A stretch of 64,000 nt of DNA from Variovorax sp. KK3 (GTDB taxonomy: Bacteria; Pseudomonadota; Gammaproteobacteria; Burkholderiales; Burkholderiaceae_C): the NCBI RefSeq assembly GCF_001984055.1, contig NZ_LYVO01000019.1, positions 32,777 through 96,776 of the forward strand. The letters run 5' to 3'. Under the pieces are notes generated by a model, which did no database searches, was not told where the DNA came from, and saw only the letters and a list, made by a program, of their open reading frames with translations. Position numbers and translations under genes: made by a program. Below, piece after piece: positions 1-8,221 of this stretch; the first letter of the stretch is position 1, and each line of letters starts with the position of its first letter.

Positions 1-644
1 GTCTGGCGCTCGCCCTTGAGCGTCTCGACGCTCTTGCCCTTCTGGCCCGCGCGTGCCACGTGGAAATCGGTCAGCGTGGAGCCCGGGCACACTGCGTTGA
101 CACGGATGCCGTGCTCGGCCTCCTCGAAGGCCAGCGTGCGCGTCATGGCCAGCTGTGCCGCCTTGGTCGCGTCGTAGAGGCCCATGCCCTTGCGACCCGT
201 CACCGCGTAGCAGGAGGACACGTTGACGATGCTGCCGCGGCCGCTGCTGCGCAGCGCCGGCAAGGCAGCGCGGCAGTAGTTCGACGCGCCGATCAGGTTC
301 ACGCCGACCATGGCCTGCCATTCTTCCGGCGTCGCCTCGGCCAGCGCCGTGTAGTTGCGCATGGCCGCGTTGTTCACCAGCACGTCGATGCGGCCGAAGG
401 CGGCCACGGCCCGGGCCACGGCCTCGGCGGCCTGGCCGGGGTCTGCCACGTTGGCGGCATGGCCATCGATGTGCGCACCGGGGACTTCGCTGCGCACGGC
501 GTCGATGGTGCGGGCCAGCGCGGCAGCGTCGGCATCGACCAACGTGACCGCAGCACCCTCGGCGCAGAACAGCAGCGCCGTCGCCGCGCCGATGCCGGCA
601 CCGCCGCCGGTGATCAGCGCGGCCTTGTTCAAAAGTCTGGGCAT
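1..644 (-). CDS. SDR family oxidoreductase, C-terminus cut by window edge
   Basis: Short-chain dehydrogenase/reductase, probably NAD(P)-dependent alcohol/ketone oxidoreduction. Reverse-strand translation from ATG at 644 gives a classical Rossmann start (MPRLLNKAALITGGGAGIG), an LVNNAA motif and the catalytic YDATK (YxxxK) preceded by the Ser of the SIVNVSS stretch. The reading frame is still open at base 1, so the stop lies outside the window. The start is one base past the stop of the Bug receptor, so it is the third gene of a Rieske-Bug-SDR operon. The substrate cannot be told from sequence; context suggests the dihydrodiol or alcohol product of the oxygenase. Family assignment is firm, role is inference. 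Confidence 0.88.
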   Translation of the reverse strand, partial: MPRLLNKAALITGGGAGIGAATALLFCAEGAAVTLVDADAAALARTIDAVRSEVPGAHIDGHAANVADPGQAAEAVARAVAAFGRIDVLVNNAAMRNYTALAEATPEEWQAMVGVNLIGASNYCRAALPALRSSGRGSIVNVSSCYAVTGRKGMGLYDATKAAQLAMTRTLAFEEAEHGIRVNAVCPGSTLTDFHVARAGQKGKSVETLKGERQ

Positions 645-645
645 G

Positions 646-1617
646 TCAGTCCGCCTTCGCGCCGGTGGCCTTGATGACCTTGCCCCAGCGCGGAATCTCG
701 GCGCGGATCCAGCCGGCGAACTGCGCCGGCGTGCCAGCCACCACCTCGAACTCCATGGCTTCGAGCTTCTCCCGCACATCGGGCATGTGCAGGATCTTGA
801 CGATCTCCTTGTTGTAGCGGTCGATGATGTTCTTGGGCGTACCGGCGGGCGCCAGGAAACCGATCCACGACGTGGCGACGAAATCGGGGTAGCCCGACTC
901 GGCCAACGTGGGCACGTTCGGCGTGCTCGCGAAGCGCTTCTGGCCCGATGACGCGACGAGCCGCAGCCGCCCTTCCTTGACGAACTGCTGCACGTTGCCC
1001 GGCACCAGGAAGGCAGCCTGCACGTTGCCCGCCACGAGGTCGGTGATGGCCGGCCCGGCGCCGCGGTACGGCACGTGCGTGGCATCGAACTGGGCGGCCG
1101 ACTTGAACATCTCCATGGTCAGGTGCGACGCGCTTCCGGCTGCCACCGACGCATACGAGAGCTTGCCCGGATTCGCCTTGGCCCACGCCACGAACTCCTT
1201 CACCGACTTGACCGGCAGATCCGGGTTGACGGTGAGGTATTGCGGCGTGCTTACCGCGAGCGTGATGGGCGCGAGGTCCTTCACCGGGTCGTAGGGCATC
1301 TTGTCGAAGAGCGTCGCGTTGATGGCGATCGGCCCGTTGTAGCCCACCAGCAGCGTGAGCCCGTCGGGCGGCGACTTGGCGACGTAGTCGGCGCCGATGT
1401 TGCCGCCTGCGCCGGGGCGGTTTTCGACGATCACCGGCTGGCCGATCAGGTCTTGCAGCTTGGCGGCGACGATGCGGGCCAGCACGTCGTTGGTGCTGCC
1501 GGTGATCGGCACGATGATGCGCACCGGTTTGGTCGGCGACCATTCCTGCGCCGGCGCGGTGCCGGCCAGCGCCAGGCCCAGCGCGGCCGCCGCCAGCGCC
1601 CTGATGAAGTTTTTCAT
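646..1617 (-). CDS. Bug/TctC family periplasmic solute-binding protein
   Basis: Extracytoplasmic binding receptor of the tripartite tricarboxylate transporter (Bug) type, 323 aa. The start is taken at ATG 1617 because it begins a normal signal peptide (MKNFIRALAAAALGLALAG, cleavage near APAQ); the longer frame to 1686 overlaps the oxygenase gene. Family hallmarks follow: KPVRIIVPITGSTNDVLAR, the VIVENRPGAGGNIGADYVAKSPPDG block and the PYRGAGPAITDLVAGNVQ block. No TctA/TctB membrane partners lie nearby, as is usual for Bug receptors in Burkholderiales. It sits between a Rieske oxygenase and an SDR, so it may bind an aromatic or carboxylate substrate of that pathway. Confidence 0.9.
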   Translation of the reverse strand: MKNFIRALAAAALGLALAGTAPAQEWSPTKPVRIIVPITGSTNDVLARIVAAKLQDLIGQPVIVENRPGAGGNIGADYVAKSPPDGLTLLVGYNGPIAINATLFDKMPYDPVKDLAPITLAVSTPQYLTVNPDLPVKSVKEFVAWAKANPGKLSYASVAAGSASHLTMEMFKSAAQFDATHVPYRGAGPAITDLVAGNVQAAFLVPGNVQQFVKEGRLRLVASSGQKRFASTPNVPTLAESGYPDFVATSWIGFLAPAGTPKNIIDRYNKEIVKILHMPDVREKLEAMEFEVVAGTPAQFAGWIRAEIPRWGKVIKATGAKAD

Positions 1618-1654
1618 GGGGTTGTGTCCTTGTCGTTCGTTGTGTCGGCGCGCA

Positions 1655-2926
1655 TCAGATCGAATACACGGGCTGCTTGCTGCCATCGGCGAGGTGCTCG
1701 CGGGCCCACTCGCTCGGGTTGTCGCCGCGCGGCAGCAGCACGCCGGCTGCGCGCACGTGCTGCATGGACGCGTCGAGCGCAGGCGGCTCCACGCCCTCGG
1801 CCAGCCCCAGCGCCGCCTCGTGCAGCATGCGGCGCGCCATCACGATGGCCTTGTCGGTGGGCAGCAGGCGCTCGGCCTCGTGGTCCTGGATCGGGCCCAT
1901 GCTCTCCTGCAGCGACGCGTCCTGCATGCTGAAGCCGAAGATGCCGCTGTAGGCGCGCTTTTCCTGCTGCGCGCGGCGGTCCATCAGGTAGTCGTTGTCC
2001 TTGTTCGCGAGCGGACGGAAGCTGTCGGGTGCGTACACCACGTGGATGCCCTTGCCCTCTTCCATGTCGCGCCGCTCGTCGGCCGACAGCGGCTTGTCGG
2101 GGTGGAAGTTGATGCTCCAGGCCCAGCAGTGGTGGTCGTCGATCGGCACCCAGACGTGGCCGCCCAGCGCATGCTCGCCGAAGGGCGGGATCAGCGTGAA
2201 CCACGGAAACAGCCATTGCGTGACGCGCCAGTAGTACGAATCGGGCTCGCCGTTGCGCCTTCCGAAGAGCGTGAGGCCGAAGGGGTTCTTCTCGATGTCG
2301 AAGATCACGTTGCCGTCGGCCTTGATGTAGTCGTTGGCCTTGGTGCCCTGGTGCATCGGGTCGGTGTCGACTTCGTAGCGGTGCACGTACGAGACGTGGC
2401 TGGTGTCGATGCCGCCCTCCATGGCTTGCAGGTAGTTGCTCTCCTGCAGGCGCTTCGACACGAAGACGTGGCTGGCCGGCAGGTTGCACCACTCGACTTC
2501 GGGGGGGGCCGGCTGCTTGTCGGCCGGGCCCATGTAGGCCCAGACCAGGCCTGCGCGCTCGATGCACGGATAGCCCTTGATGTTCATGCGCGCGCACGAC
2601 TGGGGCGACGAAGGCACGTCGACGCAGTGGCCCTGGCGGTCGAACTTGAGGCCGTGGTAGGCGCAGCGAATGCCGCCCTCTTCGTTGCGGCCGAAGTACA
2701 GCGACACGCCGCGGTGCGAGCAGAACTCGCTGATGAGCGCCGCGTGGCCCTCGGTGTCGCGAAAGGCGATCAACTTCTCGCCCAGGATCTGCACGCGCAC
2801 CTGCGGGCCGTCGGGCTCGGCGATTTCGCTGGACTGGAGGATCGGCACCCAGTAGCGCCGCATCAGGTTGCCCATGGGGGTTCCGGGGCCGGTGCGCACC
2901 AGCGTTTCGGACATCTCTTTGTTCAT
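1655..2926 (-). CDS. Rieske non-heme iron oxygenase, large subunit
   Basis: Aromatic ring-hydroxylating or demethylating oxygenase alpha subunit, 423 aa, of the phthalate 4,5-dioxygenase-like type. The Rieske [2Fe-2S] ligands are visible as C69-x-H71 (CSHRG) and C88-x2-H91 (CAYHG). The mononuclear iron site is suggested by the GGIDTSHVSYVHR stretch. ATG 2926 is preceded by AAGGAA at proper spacing. No reductase or ferredoxin gene is adjacent, so electrons must come from elsewhere or from outside the window. It is first gene of a minus-strand operon with the Bug receptor and SDR and is divergent from an IclR regulator. Substrate unknown. Confidence 0.92.
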   Translation of the reverse strand: MNKEMSETLVRTGPGTPMGNLMRRYWVPILQSSEIAEPDGPQVRVQILGEKLIAFRDTEGHAALISEFCSHRGVSLYFGRNEEGGIRCAYHGLKFDRQGHCVDVPSSPQSCARMNIKGYPCIERAGLVWAYMGPADKQPAPPEVEWCNLPASHVFVSKRLQESNYLQAMEGGIDTSHVSYVHRYEVDTDPMHQGTKANDYIKADGNVIFDIEKNPFGLTLFGRRNGEPDSYYWRVTQWLFPWFTLIPPFGEHALGGHVWVPIDDHHCWAWSINFHPDKPLSADERRDMEEGKGIHVVYAPDSFRPLANKDNDYLMDRRAQQEKRAYSGIFGFSMQDASLQESMGPIQDHEAERLLPTDKAIVMARRMLHEAALGLAEGVEPPALDASMQHVRAAGVLLPRGDNPSEWAREHLADGSKQPVYSI

Positions 2927-2993
2927 GTCTTGGATTTCCTTCGTGGGTGAATGACGGGGCTCGACGGCTCATGTTGTCCGTCTGATGAGATTA

Positions 2994-3012
2994 GTATCCG
3001 TTCTATGGACAC
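2994..3012. promoter_or_regulatory. Inverted repeat, candidate IclR operator
   Basis: In the gap between the divergent Rieske oxygenase and IclR genes lies GTATCC-N7-GGACAC. Its arms match the complement of each other at 5 of 6 positions. IclR proteins bind pseudo-palindromes in such divergent intervals, so this is a plausible autoregulatory site; a degenerate copy of the left arm (GTCCGTCT) occurs some 20 bases upstream. Inference only. Confidence 0.4.
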
Positions 3013-3081
3013 ATCATGTCAAGCCCGGTTGCCGTGCCCGATACCATCGGCGCTGCAATCGACCCGAGGACAAGGAACAAC

Positions 3082-3837
3082 GTGGCGGAGAGCGAAAAGC
3101 TGAGTGACAGCGTGCGTGCGGTGGACCGCGCGCTGGAGATCCTGTTGGCCTTCACGCCCGGCGACGACGAGCTGTCGGCCGGCGAGTTGCTCAAGCGCGT
3201 GCAGTTGAGCCGGCCCACGCTCTATCGACTGCTGAACACGCTGGAGCAGAACGGCTTCGTGGTGTCGGTGGGCGAGCCGCAGCGCTTCAGGCTCGGGCCA
3301 TCGGTGGCGCGGCTGGCCCACGTGTGGACGGCCACACAGGACATCGGCGCGGTGGCCCAGCCCATGATGCAGCGCCTGCGCGAGCGCACCGGCGAGACGG
3401 TGGCGCTGTTCATCCCGCAAGGGCTGCACCGCGTCTGCGTGGCAGAGTTGCCGAGCAACCAGCCGCTGAGCTTCAAGCGTGGCGTGGGCTATTCGGAGCG
3501 CATCGTGGTGGGTGCGAGCGGCCGGGCGATCCTGGCCCACATCCCCTTCGGCGACCGCACCTTGCAGGACTACGCCGCAGACATGAAGGTCGACCTGCGC
3601 GGCTACCCCAAGGAGCTGGAAGCGATCCGCCAGCGCGGCTACGCCACCAGCCGCGACGAGCTGCTGCAGGGTGCCGTCGCCATCGCCGCGCCCTATTTCA
3701 ACGGCAGCGGCGAGGTGGCGGGGTCGATCGCGGTGTTCGGGCCCAGCGCGCGCATCCACGCGCCCGAGGTCGAGGCCATCGGCAAGCTGCTGGTCGAGGA
3801 AGCGAAGGCGCTGTCGAAGGCGCTCGGCCAGCGCTGA
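3082..3837 (+). CDS. IclR family transcriptional regulator
   Basis: DNA-binding regulator with an N-terminal winged helix (SVRAVDRALEILLAF ... LSRPTLYRLLNTLEQNGFV) and a C-terminal IclR effector domain (GETVALFI, RIVVGASGRAILAH, GYATSRDELLQGAVAIAAPYF). I chose GTG 3082 (251 aa) because AAGGAA lies 4-5 bases upstream. An in-frame ATG at 3016 would give 273 aa but has no ribosome site and would place the start directly beside the operator-like repeat. Divergent from the Rieske-Bug-SDR operon, which it most likely controls in response to a pathway metabolite. Confidence 0.9.
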   Translation: MAESEKLSDSVRAVDRALEILLAFTPGDDELSAGELLKRVQLSRPTLYRLLNTLEQNGFVVSVGEPQRFRLGPSVARLAHVWTATQDIGAVAQPMMQRLRERTGETVALFIPQGLHRVCVAELPSNQPLSFKRGVGYSERIVVGASGRAILAHIPFGDRTLQDYAADMKVDLRGYPKELEAIRQRGYATSRDELLQGAVAIAAPYFNGSGEVAGSIAVFGPSARIHAPEVEAIGKLLVEEAKALSKALGQR

Positions 3838-3847
3838 AGAGCAGGGA

Positions 3848-4540
3848 TCAGATCGCGACCAGCTGCCGCACGCCCTGGGCTTCCATGTCCTTGCCCAGGC
3901 CGCGTGCGATGACCTCGCCGCGCTCCATCACCAGGTAGTCGTCGGCCAGCGCCTCGGCGAAGTCGTAGTACTGCTCGCACAGCACGATCGCCATGTCGCC
4001 GCGATCGGCCAGCATGCGGATCACGCGGCCGATGTCCTTGATGATGCTGGGCTGGATGCCTTCGGTCGGCTCGTCGAGCACCAGCACCTTGGGGCCGGGC
4101 GCCAGGGCCCGCGCGATGGCCAGCTGCTGCTGCTGGCCGCCGGACAGGTCGCCGCCGCGGCGGTTCTTCATCTGCTTGAGCACCGGGAACAACTCGTACA
4201 GCTCGCCGGGAATGGGCGTGCCGGCCGAGCGGTAGGCCAGGCCCATGCGCAGGTTCTCCTCGACCGTGAGCCGGGCGAAGATCTCGCGGCCCTGCGGCAC
4301 GAAGCCCAGGCCGGCGCGGGCGCGCTCGTAGGGGGTCCATTTCTGGATGGGGGCGCCGTCGAATTCGATGCTGCCGCTCTTGATCGGCACCAGGCCCATG
4401 AGCGACTTGAGCAGCGTGGTCTTGCCGACGCCGTTGCGGCCCAGCAGCACGGTGACCTTGCCCGCGTGCGCCTCGAAGCTCACGTCGCGCAGGATGTGCG
4501 AGCCGCCGTAGTACTGGTGGATGTTCTTGACCTTGAGCAT
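3848..4540 (-). CDS. urtE: Urea ABC transporter ATP-binding subunit UrtE
   Basis: ATPase of the LivF type, 230 aa, energising uptake of urea across the inner membrane. Walker A is GRNGVGKTT, the signature LSGGQQQQLAIARAL, and Walker B VLVLDEPTEG, followed by IQPSIIKDIGRVI typical of UrtE. It is the last gene of urtABCDE and starts 13 bases after urtD ends. No urease genes are in the window. Confidence 0.95.
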   Translation of the reverse strand: MLKVKNIHQYYGGSHILRDVSFEAHAGKVTVLLGRNGVGKTTLLKSLMGLVPIKSGSIEFDGAPIQKWTPYERARAGLGFVPQGREIFARLTVEENLRMGLAYRSAGTPIPGELYELFPVLKQMKNRRGGDLSGGQQQQLAIARALAPGPKVLVLDEPTEGIQPSIIKDIGRVIRMLADRGDMAIVLCEQYYDFAEALADDYLVMERGEVIARGLGKDMEAQGVRQLVAI

Positions 4541-4553
4541 GTCCTGCCTTTTC

Positions 4554-5432
4554 TCAGCGGCCGAGGTAGACCTCGATCACCCGCTCGTCCGCCTGCACTT
4601 CGTCGAGCGTGCCTTGCGCGAGCACCGAGCCGTCGCACAGCACGGTCACGATCTCGGAGATGGTGCGCACGAAGCTCATGTCGTGCTCCACCACCATCAG
4701 CGAATGCTTGCCCTTGAGGTGGAGGAAGAGTTCCGCCGTGCGTGCCGTCTCTTCATCGGTCATGCCGGCCACCGGCTCGTCCAGCAGCAGCAGCTTCGGG
4801 TCTTGCATGAGCAGCATGCCGATCTCGAGCCACTGCTTCTGCCCGTGGCTCAGGTTGCCGGCCATGCGCGACACGCTGTCGGCCAGGTGGATGGTGTGCA
4901 GCACCTCGGCCAGCTGGTCGGATTGCGCGGAATCGAGGCTGAACAGCATCGACGACTTCACGCCCTTGTCGGTCTTGAGTGCCAGCTCCAGGTTCTCGAA
5001 CACGGTCAGGTGCTCGAACACCGTCGGCTTCTGGAACTTGCGCCCGATGCCCAGTTGCGCGATCTCGGCTTCCTTGTGGCGCAGCAGGTCGATGGTGCTG
5101 CCGAAAAACACGGTGCCTTCGTCCGGCCGCGTCTTGCCGGTGATGATGTCCATCATCGTGGTCTTGCCCGCGCCGTTGGGGCCGATCACGCAACGCAGTT
5201 CGCCCGGTGCGATGTCGAGCGACAGCTTGTTGATCGCCTTGAAGCCGTCGAAGCTCACGCTGACGTCTTCCAGGTAGAGGATGCGGCCGTGCGTGACGTC
5301 GACTTCGCCCGGCGAAGCATGGCGGCCGTAGCCGGCCTCGCGGCCGCCGGATTCGGTGAGCTGGCCGGCCGCCCCCGGATAGGCATGGCGGGCAATGCGC
5401 TCGGCGCCGGCTTCCATCAGGTCCGGTGTCAT
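4554..5432 (-). CDS. urtD: Urea ABC transporter ATP-binding subunit UrtD
   Basis: LivG-type ATPase, 292 aa, partner of UrtE. Walker A GPNGAGKTT, signature LSHGQKQWLEIGMLL (the SHGQKQ variant is characteristic of UrtD), Walker B LLLLDEPVAGM. ATG 5432 overlaps the urtC stop in an ATGA arrangement, indicating translational coupling. About 45 residues precede the first ABC strand; the C-terminus ends in VYLGR, as expected for branched-chain-type ATPases. Confidence 0.95.
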   Translation of the reverse strand: MTPDLMEAGAERIARHAYPGAAGQLTESGGREAGYGRHASPGEVDVTHGRILYLEDVSVSFDGFKAINKLSLDIAPGELRCVIGPNGAGKTTMMDIITGKTRPDEGTVFFGSTIDLLRHKEAEIAQLGIGRKFQKPTVFEHLTVFENLELALKTDKGVKSSMLFSLDSAQSDQLAEVLHTIHLADSVSRMAGNLSHGQKQWLEIGMLLMQDPKLLLLDEPVAGMTDEETARTAELFLHLKGKHSLMVVEHDMSFVRTISEIVTVLCDGSVLAQGTLDEVQADERVIEVYLGR

Positions 5433-6622
5433 GCCCGTGCTCCCTCTGCCGGCAGCGCGGCGGGCTCGACGCCCTGCTCCACTGCCACCGAGCGCTGCTT
5501 CGGCTCCTCGGCAACGACCTTCCTCTCCCGGCCCACCCACTTCTTGACCAGGCCCACGACGCCGTTCGGCAGAAACAGCGTGACAGCAATGAACAGCGCC
5601 CCCAGAAAGTACAGCCAGTACTCCGGATAGGCCACGGTGAGCCAGCTCTTGGCCCCGTTGACGATGAAGGCGCCGACGATCGGCCCGACCAGCGTGGCCC
5701 GCCCGCCCACGGCGGCCCAAATGGCGATCTCGATCGAGTTGGCTGCGCTCATCTCACCCGGGTTGATGATGCCCACCTGCGGCACGTACAGCGCGCCGGC
5801 CACGCCGCACATGACGGCCGAGATCACCCAGATCGTCAGCTTGTACGGCAGCGGGTTGTAGCCCGAGAACATCACGCGCGACTCGGCATCGCGGATGGCC
5901 TGCAGCACGCGGCCGAACTTGCTGCCGATCAGCCACTTCGAGAGCAGGAAGAAGCCCAGCAGCGTCAGTCCGGTCAGCGTGAACAGGGTCATGCGCATCT
6001 CCTGCGTGGCGATGGGCGTTCCCAGGATGCGCTTGAAGTCGGTGAAGCCGTTGTTGCCGCCGAAGCCGGTTTCATTGCGGAAGAACAGCAGCATCGCCGC
6101 GAAAGTCATGGCCTGCGTGATGATCGAGAAGTACACGCCCTTGATGCGGGAGCGGAACGCGAAGAAGCCGAAGACGAAGGCGACGACGCCGGGCACGGCG
6201 ATGATGAGGACCAGCGTGGCCACGAAGCTGTCGCTGAAGGTCCAGTGCCAGGGCAGCGTCTTCCAGTCGAGGAACACCATGAAGTCCGGCAGGTCGCTCT
6301 TGTAGTTGCCGTCGCGGCCGATCTGGCGCATGAGGTACATGCCCATCATGTAGCCGCCCAACGCGAAGAAGAGGCCATGGCCCAGCGACAGGATGCCTGT
6401 GTAGCCCCAGATCAGGTCCATGGCCAGCGCGCAGATGGCATAGCACATGATCTTGCCGACCAGCGCGACGGCGTAGTCGCTCATGTGCAGCGCGCTGCCG
6501 GCGGGCACCAGCAGGTTGAGCACCGGCGCCAGTGCGCAGACAGCGATCAGGGCGACGAAAAAGGCCGTCCAGCCCTTGCCGCTCAGAAGCGGCGCCTTGG
6601 AAGGAAGTACGACCCCGCTCAT
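5429..6622 (-). CDS. urtC: Urea ABC transporter permease UrtC
   Basis: LivM-type inner-membrane permease, 397 aa, with about ten hydrophobic segments. Recognisable blocks include YAICALAMDLIWGYTGILSLGHGLFFALGGYMMG and the GRVLQAIRDAESRVMFSGYN cytoplasmic loop that contacts the ATPases. ATG 6622 overlaps the urtB stop by four bases (ATGA). The C-terminal tail (VGRERKVVAEEPKQRSVAVEQG) is charged and extends past the last membrane segment. Confidence 0.95.
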   Translation of the reverse strand: MSGVVLPSKAPLLSGKGWTAFFVALIAVCALAPVLNLLVPAGSALHMSDYAVALVGKIMCYAICALAMDLIWGYTGILSLGHGLFFALGGYMMGMYLMRQIGRDGNYKSDLPDFMVFLDWKTLPWHWTFSDSFVATLVLIIAVPGVVAFVFGFFAFRSRIKGVYFSIITQAMTFAAMLLFFRNETGFGGNNGFTDFKRILGTPIATQEMRMTLFTLTGLTLLGFFLLSKWLIGSKFGRVLQAIRDAESRVMFSGYNPLPYKLTIWVISAVMCGVAGALYVPQVGIINPGEMSAANSIEIAIWAAVGGRATLVGPIVGAFIVNGAKSWLTVAYPEYWLYFLGALFIAVTLFLPNGVVGLVKKWVGRERKVVAEEPKQRSVAVEQGVEPAALPAEGARA

Positions 6623-8208
6623 GCCTCTGCACTCCGGCCCTTGACTGCGAAGATGCCCTGCGGCCGCTTCTGGATGAAGATGATGATGAAGACCAGCACC
6701 GCGATCTTCGCGAGCACCGCGCCGGCCCAGCCTTCGATGAACTTGTTGAGCACGCCCAGGCCCAGCGCCGCGTAAACCGTGCCTGCGAGTTGGCCGACGC
6801 CACCCATCACGACCACCATGAAGGAGTCGACGATGTAGCTCTGGCCCAGGTCGGGGCCGACGTTGCCGATCTGCGAGAGCGCGCAACCCGCCAGGCCCGC
6901 GATGCCGGAACCGAGCGCGAATGCATAGGTGTCGATGCGCGCCGTGTTCACGCCCATGCACGAGGCGATCGGCCGGTTCTGCGTGACGCCGCGCACGAAG
7001 AGACCCAGGCGCGTGCGGCCGATCAGCCAGCCCATGGCCAGGAGCACGAGCACCGCGAAGATGATGATGCAGATGCGGTTCCAGGGCAGCTGCACGTTGC
7101 TCAGCATGGTGAGGCCGCCGCTCATCCAGCCAGGGTTTTCGACACCCACGTTCTGCGCGCCGAAGAGCGAACGCACGAGCTGCTGCAGCATCAGGCTGAT
7201 GCCCCAGGTGGCCAACAGCGTTTCGAGCGGCCGGCCGTAGAGGAAGCGGATCACACCACGTTCCAGCACCGCGCCGACCAATGCCGAGGCCATGAACGCG
7301 ACCGGGATCGCAGCCACCAGGTACCAGCCGAAAGCGGCCTCGGGCATGTAGCGCTGGAACACGCCTTGCATGACGTAGGTGGCGTAGGCGCCGATCATCA
7401 TCAGTTCGCCGTGCGCCATGTTGATGACGCCCATCAGGCCGTAGGTGATGGCCAGGCCCAGCGCGGCCAAAAGCAGCACCGAGCCCAGGCTGATGCCGCT
7501 GAACACCGCGCCGATGCGCTCGCCCCAGACCAGCGACGCGTCGATGGATGCGATGGCGGCGCCGATGGCCGACTTCACCTCGGCGTCCTGTTCTTCGCCC
7601 AGGCGCTCGTTGAGCAGCAGCTTGGTGTCGGGGCTCTTGCTTTCGCCGAGCGCCTTGATGGCATCGATGCGTCGCGCCTTGTCGGGGCTGGAGAGCATGC
7701 TCGCGGCACGCACGAGCTCGAGCGTGGCCTTGATGCCTGCATCGGACTCCGCCGCCAGCGCTTTCTCGACCAGCGGAAGGCGCGATTCGTCGGGCGAGCT
7801 CAGCAGGCCCTTGGCACCCTCCGCACGCACCGCGGCGTCGGGGCTGGCGAGCTTGAGCGCGGCCTGCGCAGCGTCGAGCGCGCTGCGCATCAGGTTGTTG
7901 TTGATGACCTCTTCGGCGTCGTCGGGCAGCTTGAGTTCTGCACCGGTGACGGGGTCATAGCCCTTGTCGTCCTTGACGACGAAGACCTTGTCGGCCGTGT
8001 AGCGGACCGCATTGTCGGACATGGCCTGGATGAAGTCCGCGGTCTTCTGGTCGGCGTTGGTCACCGCGCGGTTCAGCGCGGCGACGCGCGCCTCGGTGTC
8101 ACCCGAGGCGATGGCTTTCGCCTCGTCGATGGTGAGGGCCACCGCGTGGCCCGCACACAGCACTGCCGCCGCAGCGAACAATCCCTGAACAATTCGCTGT
8201 AGCAGCAT
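6619..8208 (-). CDS. urtB: Urea ABC transporter permease UrtB
   Basis: LivH-type permease, 529 aa. The first roughly 230 residues form a long periplasmic extension behind a signal-like segment (MLLQRIVQGLFAAAAVLCAGHAVA) with helical, HEAT-like repeats, a known feature of UrtB that branched-chain amino-acid permeases lack. The permease core follows (ITYGLMGVINMAHGELMMIGAYATY ... VDSFMVVVMGGVGQLAGTV). It starts 13 bases after urtA ends and overlaps urtC by four bases. Confidence 0.95.
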   Translation of the reverse strand: MLLQRIVQGLFAAAAVLCAGHAVALTIDEAKAIASGDTEARVAALNRAVTNADQKTADFIQAMSDNAVRYTADKVFVVKDDKGYDPVTGAELKLPDDAEEVINNNLMRSALDAAQAALKLASPDAAVRAEGAKGLLSSPDESRLPLVEKALAAESDAGIKATLELVRAASMLSSPDKARRIDAIKALGESKSPDTKLLLNERLGEEQDAEVKSAIGAAIASIDASLVWGERIGAVFSGISLGSVLLLAALGLAITYGLMGVINMAHGELMMIGAYATYVMQGVFQRYMPEAAFGWYLVAAIPVAFMASALVGAVLERGVIRFLYGRPLETLLATWGISLMLQQLVRSLFGAQNVGVENPGWMSGGLTMLSNVQLPWNRICIIIFAVLVLLAMGWLIGRTRLGLFVRGVTQNRPIASCMGVNTARIDTYAFALGSGIAGLAGCALSQIGNVGPDLGQSYIVDSFMVVVMGGVGQLAGTVYAALGLGVLNKFIEGWAGAVLAKIAVLVFIIIFIQKRPQGIFAVKGRSAEA

Positions 8209-8221
8209 GCGTTCGTCCGCC

